Shown here: positions 7,241 through 16,200 of the stretch, piece after piece
How the letters are laid out: the number at the start of each line of letters is the position of its first letter
Position numbering within the stretch: position 1 is the stretch's first letter
DNA from: a virus
Virus record (IMG/VR): IMGVR_UViG_3300023198_000958
Coordinates: 1 to 38,303 of that record
Reading direction: 5' to 3' (one strand)
DNA: 38,303 nucleotides
The notes under the pieces: generated by a model
Told to the model about the DNA's origin: nothing
Databases searched by the model: none
The model's input: only the letters and a program-made list of their open reading frames with translations
Position numbers and translations under genes: made by a program

Positions 7241-10200
7241 CAGCACTCTCCATTGTTCTTGCCCTTTTTGCGGGCATTCTCACGGTTCTTTTCGTGCTGG
7301 GTATTGGCACCCATATCATGGATCTCTCTCTCGAGTTCATTTCCAGAAGAGCCTAATCCATTATCGAAATCCTTGATATCGCTATCCTTGGTCTGGGCTT
7401 CAAGGTTCGAGATTCCTCTGGAGATCAAACCAGAAAGAGCCTCTTGTCGCTTCAGTGCCAATTTGCCGATAGCGGCAATATCATTCTTGGACAAGAAGAG
7501 ATCCTGTGCTCTGAGGTTCGGCTTGGCCCTGACTTCAGGATCAAGGCTGGCATTCTTTATAGCATTTTTCTCATCAACCTGACGCTTCCTGTAGGATGCT
7601 TCAACATCTTTCCAGAGAGCGGTGTTTTCCAACCTGTTGATTCTCTCAGCTCTGATGTCAGCCATGATAGTTCCTTCAAAGTCGAAGGGCATCAATTCCC
7701 TGACACCGGGAATGTTGGTCTGAGCTCTCTTCATCGGCTTTACATCCACGAACAGGTTCTTCGCAGGATTGAATTCGAGATTGGTAGCAGACTCCATTAC
7801 CGTTCGCAAGAGCTTGTCCTTGATCCTCAGAGCACCTCCACCTTCGCCCGATGCAATGTAGTCTTTCATCTCGTTGAGTTTCACTTCTGTTGGTCTACGA
7901 GTAGCCAACATCTTGATACTCTCTTCAATCGGATTCCTCATATTCCAGTCAAGACTATTTCGCATCAGGGTACGGGCTTCACCAACTCGGCCTTCCCAGC
8001 CTTCACGTTCGGTTACAACTTCCTGAAGCTCTCTGATATTCTTCAGAGTCCCGTTCCTGAATACCTCAGCCGTGACCATGCCGTTTTCACCAATCCTAGC
8101 CAGAAGACGAGAGGTTCCAGTTCCATCGTATTTCATCATGGCTTGGATTACATCCATTGGCATGCCCTTGTAGGAGAAATAATTGCTCCCCTTGTATTTG
8201 TAGAGACTTAGGCGTTCGGGCTCAATCAACCTGAGAGCCAGCTCATCGAAATTGCTTCTCTCACTGTTCAAGTACTTCTGGAAATACTGGCGAACGTAGC
8301 TGTCCAGATACACCTCCCGCACTCTGTCTTTGACAATGCTTCGGGTATCAGCCATTCCCTCACCAGCACCAAGCTCTTTCATCCACATCTGACTGCGGGC
8401 GATCCTGATTTGCTGAGCTTCTGCATCAGCATAGCCAGCCATCTTCTCAGTCATCATCTCTGGTGTGCTGGCCAGTGTACTGAATAGCGCAAGACCCTCG
8501 ATAGTGGTGGCCTGAAGTGCCTTCAGCTCATCGCCCCTCGGGGAATCAATAGTCAGCTCCATCTTGCGGGCCTCGGCTTCGGCTTCACGAGCCTTAGCCT
8601 TCTCAATGGTGTACGAGTCCCGATAGTGCCTGTTCGGTCCCTGCTCTTCTCCAGCCCTTACCTTGAGGTACTGGATATACTGACGCATCTCCTGAAGTCC
8701 CTGAATTCTGCGAAGCTTCTTGAGCACGGGGCTTTCACCGACACCAATCAGAGTAGCTTCCCGTCCCATTGCGGCGGTGTAGGAATCGTTGCTGATCAGG
8801 TTTCCATTCATCGCCTTGCCTGTCCTGACAACCCACTGAGCAACAGCATCAGGGAACAGGACATTGTTCTGGGTCTTGAACTGCATAGATTGGATAGCAT
8901 CATTGATGCTGGCATCAGCTTCACCAAGATATTGGAGCTCTTGAGTCAAGTGATCCTTGAGCCCCTGTTCGGCTGTTTTACCGTTGGTGTGGAAGATATC
9001 CACATATTCCTGAGCAATGTCGTAAATGGTACTCCACGATTTCGCTCTGGTTTCACCACCAGCAAACTCATCACGAGAGATAGAACCGATCTTGGTATAG
9101 ACCCTGCGAAGGGCTCCAAGGATCTTCATATCCCTCTCGTTCAAATCACCCTTGCTTCCCTGTGCAGAGGGATCTCCAGTCTCAGCTTGGTATTTATCAA
9201 AACCACCTTCCCGTGTCTGCTTCTTCATGATGGGACCGAAGACAGCTTCATCCAGATTGACACCCTTCAATTCCTTGGGCATAAACGAGCCGGGAACATC
9301 AAGTACCTGCTGAATCCTTTGGAGCAAGGTGATCATATCACTGACACCAGACTCCATGATCTTGGCATAATCACCAGTGGGCCTGATCCTCACAGATTCC
9401 CCACCAGCGATATAGCTGATGCTCACATTGTCTGCGATCATCTTACTGACTGCGGCCCTGACGCTGATCATCTGACCCTTCATGATCTCAGCTTGTGCCT
9501 GATCAGCAATGTAGCGGAGATACTGATTGGAGCCCTCTTCAGCCGCACTGAATTCATCGGCTTTCTTGTCCACCAAGTAGGTGTAGCCCGGTTCGTTCAC
9601 ATCACCCTTCTGGGCTCCCAAGCCTCCCATCAGGTTTCTCAGTCTGAGAGTCTCAGCAATCACCTCTCGGGGCAGAGAGTTCATGTAATTGGCCTTGTCA
9701 CCATCGTTATCGGCTTCCATGATCCCGGCAGTATCCTTGCGGCCACCAACCATCTGGCGACCCTGAGCCTCTCTGAGCCATCCAAGAGCATGCATAGCGA
9801 CAGTATCATTGGGCTTGGCCGAAGGGGATCTCTGCATCACCATGAGCTGTCCGTAGGTAACAGGAGTTTTTCCCTCGTGATCCGCAAGCTCTACCTTGCC
9901 ATCAGCAGACTTCATCCGATTTTCGTACTGCCAACCATCAGACTCACTCCAGCTCTCGCCCTGACGATTGCCGAAAAGCATGTCGAAGATGTTCTTCAGA
10001 GTACCCTGAGCGATATGACCATCTTTTCCGCTGGCACTTAGGCCGTTACCCGTGGCTCCACCATGGAGATCATGGCGCACGAAATCCTTGAGTTCAGTGG
10101 CAAAGCGATCGATCTCGGTACTTTTATCTCCGGTGAAAGCAAGATTCAAGTCCTTTACCAGACTGTCAATTCGTCCACCGTTCCTCGTGAGTGCTCCCAC

Positions 10201-13200
10201 ATCGCTGTTCTGAAGCACCTCACGCAGTACATCAACGACTTTACCAGCCGCACTGTCAAACTGACCCGGCCCAAGGTTCTCGGGCTTGAATAGGCCCTGT
10301 AGGGGGGTTTCACGGCTCATCGGTGCTTCTGTTCGGCCCCCGGCATACCATTCCTCGAGAATGCTGAACAAAGCATTCTCCTTGCCCTTGCCCAACAGCG
10401 GATGATCGGTCCATGTGGATCTCCGACCAGCAATCCCCTCAACTCCCTGTGATGGGGTATTGAAGTAGTTGTCACCTTGGAAGCCCATGACACGAGCCTG
10501 ATGGGCATCAGCATGGTCGTAGCTGAACTGCTCAGTCATTGGCCTACCATCGGCATCAAGCTGGATACGGCCACTCTCAGAGCGTACCAGACGCTTTGTG
10601 CGCTTCACCCCGAAGTTGGCCCGGTCTACCCTTGTGGCCAGAAGCCTGTCTTGACCGGGAAATACGAATTCCATCGGGTCTAAGGCGTTTGTCTCATCAG
10701 GCGAGAACATCGCCTTGCCGCCAAGATCAGTATGACCCTTGAACAAGGTGCTCTTCATGACTGACAAAACCCTGTTTTCAACAGGTCGCCTGAAAAACAG
10801 AGCGGGGGAAGCATAGGGAGTCCTGAGCATCATCTGGTTCATGATACTGGCCCTGCGGTGCAGAACATCCCCATGTGTGGTGATCGGGTTCAAGTCGGCA
10901 TCGGTCATCAGAGCTCGAGACATGGCCATCGAGTCCAGATTGATATCTCCCAAAACTGCGGTAGCCAAATCGAACATCTTGTCAGCAGGGAACATCTCAT
11001 TGAAAGACTTTACCACATTCGGGTGCCAATCCAGAGCCATCTGGCCTGTGACCGTGGCTCCATTGGCTTCAGTGTCGGGCATCAACTGGAACCGGATATC
11101 TTCTGGCCTCATGTTGATGACACCTTCTTCAGCTCGAGAGACAGTTCCTCCACGCCGTTTCACCCTGAAGGCCGCTTCATGAATCGGATAGTTGGTCCCA
11201 TCGACCATGACTTCCTTGAAATTCATCATGTCGCCCTTTTGCCCAATCTTCATTGAGGACTCAGGGATGATCATCGCAATCCCAAGTTTCTCCATGAGTG
11301 TCTGGACTCTGGCACTCGGCACTGCAAACAGGGGCTTTGTAGTTTGCTTTATGTTGTGGACCTCTCCACCCTGACGCACTGGACCGTGGGTAAAACCCTT
11401 CATCGTACCATAGGTAGCTTCAGCCGGATTGTATCCGTAGGATTCCACCATTAGCTCCATTGCGGCAGGATGAATCGGAAGGTTCCCGTCCAACTGCTCT
11501 ACGCCCATGAGTTGAGCAAGCTGTTCCTCGGATACCGTGAGACTCCTGAATTCACGCTCGAGCCCAAGCCCATCGGTCATGTTGTCGATCAGCTCCATGA
11601 ACCTGTCGCCGCCCTGCGGTCCACCAGCTTCAACATCATGCCTTCTGACGGCCATTTGCATGGCGAGATCCATCTGCATAGCAGTAGACTGCTGTGCGCT
11701 ATTACTGATGATCTGTTTAATCCGCTTGTTGTTCTTCACACCAGCAGTTCCAACAGCCTGATCCATTGCCCCGACACCAAAGATTTCCTGCCTCAGCATC
11801 ATTCGATAAACATTGGACAACTCTTTTCCACTGGTAGAACCATCGAGAATCATATCGTAGATGTCATAGCTTCGAAGAGCCCCTTCAGGCATGTTTTCAA
11901 TTGCTTCAATCTTGGTGTCTATAGCATCAGCTAACTGGCGCATGGTATCGAGCATTCTCGATTGCGAGTTGTTGTCTCCAACCCGACCATCAAGCCCCTT
12001 GGCAAAGTCCCTGATTGTGTCTCTGAACTTTGTCAGCTCAGGCTTAGTGAACGGGAGCTCAACCAGCATGCTTCTGCCGTCTGTTAGCTCAACAGTAGAT
12101 ACCCGGTTGATATGCGGAAGACCATTTTCGTCCTTGCGAATCAGGTGGTCGCCTTTTTCACTCGGATCAACAGCACTCATTCCATCATTGAGATAACTCT
12201 TGGCCCAATGCGCCCGCTCTGAACGATCATGCAACAGACTGTTCCCATTCGCCCTGTTGGTATTCGAAAGTTCACTGATCTTCACTCCAAGCAAATCCAT
12301 CAGGACATCAATCCCGTTTCTCTTGCGGTTCATATAGGACACTGAAGAGTTTCCAACCGCTATCTTGGGCTGATGATCCATAACAGGCTCACCCTCGAGC
12401 CCGCCTTCCCTTAATGGAGAACGAAGATGTTCAATAGAGGCATAAGCAGTTTCACCCGGTTCAACGATGGCATATCGAGACTGTTCGCTGGTCTCATGGA
12501 GAATCTTGATTACCTGTGAGTCGGTCAACCGATCCACTGAATCCATCATCTCAGAGCGAGTCTTCAAAACAGAGGTATCTCCTGCGCCCCTGACTTCTCC
12601 AGCAGGACCCTCTCTGTGGATGTTGTCCACCCCAGTCCTGAGTGCATCGATATACCTTTTTCGAAGCTCTCCAAGATCAACATGTTTGCTGGCATCCAGT
12701 GATCTTGTAATCGAGTTCAGCTCACGCAGAGTTTCACGAGTGGTTTCGTTGCCAGCCCCGATCCCCACTTCGATAAGGATGTCCTGAATACTGTTGTTCT
12801 TCTCGTGCATTCCCTTCTGAGGAAGCAAAGTCGCCAGTTCATCAGCGGCCTGCTCAAGACGCTGGAGATATTTCTCCCTGATACCCTCATTCTGCATATC
12901 GGAGTGATCAATGATCTCCAGTCGTTCGATGACCTTCTCAAGATCCATCTTGTCAAACGCTGTGAGATCCAACTCAACATTCCTTCGAGCACCCTTCTGG
13001 AGAATCTTGATAGCATCAGTACCACGAAGCAGGAAATGTAGCTCTCGCATTGAACGAGCATCATTCCGCTCCAGTAACCCACCAAGCCTGTCGTGCAACC
13101 AGTCAATATCCTTGGTCAGCTTACGGCCTGCATTCTGCCTGCGACCCATCAGTTTGGTTCGCATCTCAGTGATCATGTTGCGACGTTCTTTGGCGTTCGT

Positions 13201-16200
13201 GGCATCAGCCAAGGGTTTCAGAACAGTCTCAAGAATGTCAGCGGTCATTCGTGCATCTTTCTCCTGCACAACGATCCGCTCAGGTGTTCCATCCAGCCGC
13301 CCCGTACTGGAGTCCCAACCATCGTACATGCCTTTGTCGATGAGCTTCTGACCCATGACCTCGTAAGCGTGAATAGCACTGTCGTTGGCCTCTCCACGAA
13401 GCTTCAGGATATCAGCATCAGAAGGCTCTTTGCCGTAGACTTCCCTGAACCCAGAAATAGCATGATCAAAGAGGGCTTCGCTTGTAACAACATCGTAACG
13501 CAGATCGCCAGTAGAAGAGGGATCTCCCACAGTAGCTCTAACGGCATCTACCAATGCGATGATATCATGCTCTGCACCTTCAACCGCTCTTCCAGTTTTT
13601 CCGACTAGCATGGTGGGCATCACAAGCCTGCGGCCCTTTGCACTTCGCCTGACATATCCGATATCATCAACAACAGCCATGTAGGCAACCTCGTTGTCGG
13701 TCAACGAAGCAAGACGATGCTGATTGATCTCACCAAGAGTTGCTTTGGCATACTCGTAGCTGTGAAGAGGAATACCGACAGCTCGAAGCGCACCAACAAT
13801 GCCGCCCTCGAACTGGAACCGCTGGAGTTTGCCAACTTGCGGATGACTGCTCTCAGCAAAGGTATGCTTTCTCCAAAGTCCACTGACTTCGCTTTTATCC
13901 AAGAGGGTAAGATTGGAAGCAGGATTGTCATACAATTCATCAGTCGGGATGTAAACATCGGGCTCGTTCCTTGCAAGGTAGTGCAGAGACAAGAGCTCGT
14001 TCTTCTTGGCTTCAGTGAGACTTTCCAACAACTCTCGAGTAACCTTCTTGAGAATGTACTTCTGGCTTTGGGCATCGTAATCCAACAGCCCGCCAGACCT
14101 GAGAGCCTCGAGAACTCGAGTACGAGTCAACTGCCCTTCCTGCTCTGCAAGAATCGGAAGTACCTGATCATAAGCCATTAGCTCAGACGGCAGAGATCGT
14201 CCAGCAACCTGAAGATTATCAGAAAGCATGGCTGGAAGCTCGATGTTGTTGAGGTTCAATTCCTCATGAATATTCAACTCTTTAAGACCAGCCTCAAAGT
14301 TCTCCAGAGCATCGATCACCACATCCTTATCCATCCGCTTGGCTACATCAAACATGTCCTGATCATTGCGGATTTTCGCACCGGGAAGCTCCAGTTCACC
14401 ACCAACAAAAACCTCACCTACACCAAGTTCATAAAGCTTGGCAATTTTGAGCATATTTTCGATTCGCATGTTGAGAGCATCATTCTCTTTGCCTTCAAAT
14501 CTAAACTGGTGGGTCATCTGTGCGTCTTCAGCCTGAAGTCCACCATTAACCTGCTCATCCCTGAAAGATGTCAGAACATCCTGAGCCTTGCTTCTGACCT
14601 TGGCGTTTACTTCACGGTCGTTCTTCTGGACAGCCCTGACAAGACTCGAGAAGGTGAGCTCTTCGCCCTCTGTCATGATGTCACGCTCGATGAGAGAATC
14701 CTTGATGGATTTCGCCGCCAGCGAAAGTAGAACATCCCTGCGACTTTCGTTCATTCGGTCGAGAGCCTTCAGCCACTCAGTTCCGTCCTTTACCGGGTTC
14801 TTGCCATCAATGTTGAAAGCATCCCCGATATCCTTGCCTGTCCCGGCCATTGCCTTGAGGATATCCAGAGCATGTTCACGCTCGGTACTCGTGGTGTAGT
14901 TCACCTCGAAGTCAAACTGGGCTTTCTTCTCACCGGGACTCAGGACCTTCTGAGCCAACTCTTCTCCAGTGCTGGGCGAAACACCAGCGGCCTGCATAAA
15001 GCGAGCCATGTTGCTCGCCATGTGTCCATTGAAGCTGTCAATCAACTCAGCATGGCTCTTGATACCAACGATCCCGTTGATCGTCTTCTCTACAGGGCTG
15101 TAACCCATCTCAGGGTAGAAGTTCGTGGAACCAGCACCCATATACATGAGCTCTCTCTCGAGCCCTGCAAGCTCGATACGAGCGTCTGACCAACCGGGAA
15201 GGACATCGGCCCGCTCAGCTCTTATGCGACCTTGATGCCAGCCACCGGGGGCCAAATGGATACCGTCAGGAAATCGGGCTCCGTTAGCGGCCCAGAGTGA
15301 CATGATCCCGTGAGAAAGAATGTTGGTGCCAAGTTCGAAGTTGATCCCATCTTCGGACCATTCCTTCATCATGCCGACACCACCAGTAGCCATGAACACA
15401 GCAGGGAACCTGAAGCCAGCAACATTAATGAAATCCCTGACCATTTCCTTGCCAGCAGTCTTGCGATACTGGTTCCAAATCTGATTCATGTTTCCTTCGA
15501 GTGAAGCAACAACTTTTAACCGTGCGGCTTTAACTACTCCACGAGGATGCTTTTTAGCATTGGCCAAAATCTCCAAATCACGTTGCAAGAAACTCAGACC
15601 ATCAGAACCGGGACTCATTTTTCTTGCCATACCTCGACGCATACCGGCAAGAGGTGTTTCGAAGTTTGCTCTCATGCTTCGCATCAAAGCACCAGTATAA
15701 GCCAGCTCTTTATGACCCATCTTGCTGGGTTCTTTTGCGATGCCTTTCATCCTGTTGAACATGGCCTTGGTGGCTTTGACAATACCCCCCGGTTCTCTAG
15801 CTTTTGTAGCCGCACGACTCAAGAAGTGACGCACCGACTCTGCTTGTTTCATCCCAAGGATAGAACGAACATCGTTCATGATGATCTCATGAGCAGGAGT
15901 AAACTCCTTGGCAAGAATCTGCTCTGCCGCATCTTTGCTCAGCTTCGGCCCACGGATGTATTTCTTTGCCGCATCGTAGAAGTTAGCTTCGGGACGAGCG
16001 AGATATTTCAGTACAGGGGTTTTGCCCAGATTGAAGGTCTTGCCGCCCCACAAAGGAACAGTTCCCGGTACGAATTTCGTACCAGCCCCAGTATGGAAAA
16101 GAGCCCCGATCATAGCAGACTTCCAGAAGTTGCTCACTCCACCCTGCTTTTCGTACAGTTCCCATGCTCCAGTACCATAGAGCTTGCCACGCTCGAAAAA

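Noticed and set aside
9697-9720. Toprim domain reading of the DNDGD motif
   Set aside because: Toprim needs an upstream Glu in a strand-loop and a D-x-D followed by Gly in a different pattern. The paired R-x-P-x3-P-x-D segment 40 residues upstream fits a polymerase barrel instead.
8626-10041. 471-aa plus-strand ORF opposite the giant gene
   Set aside because: It overlaps the region encoding the RNA polymerase-like catalytic loop in antisense. No ribosome binding site or protein-like pattern supports it. The same reasoning applies to other antisense frames in 6473-7582 and 15547-16590.
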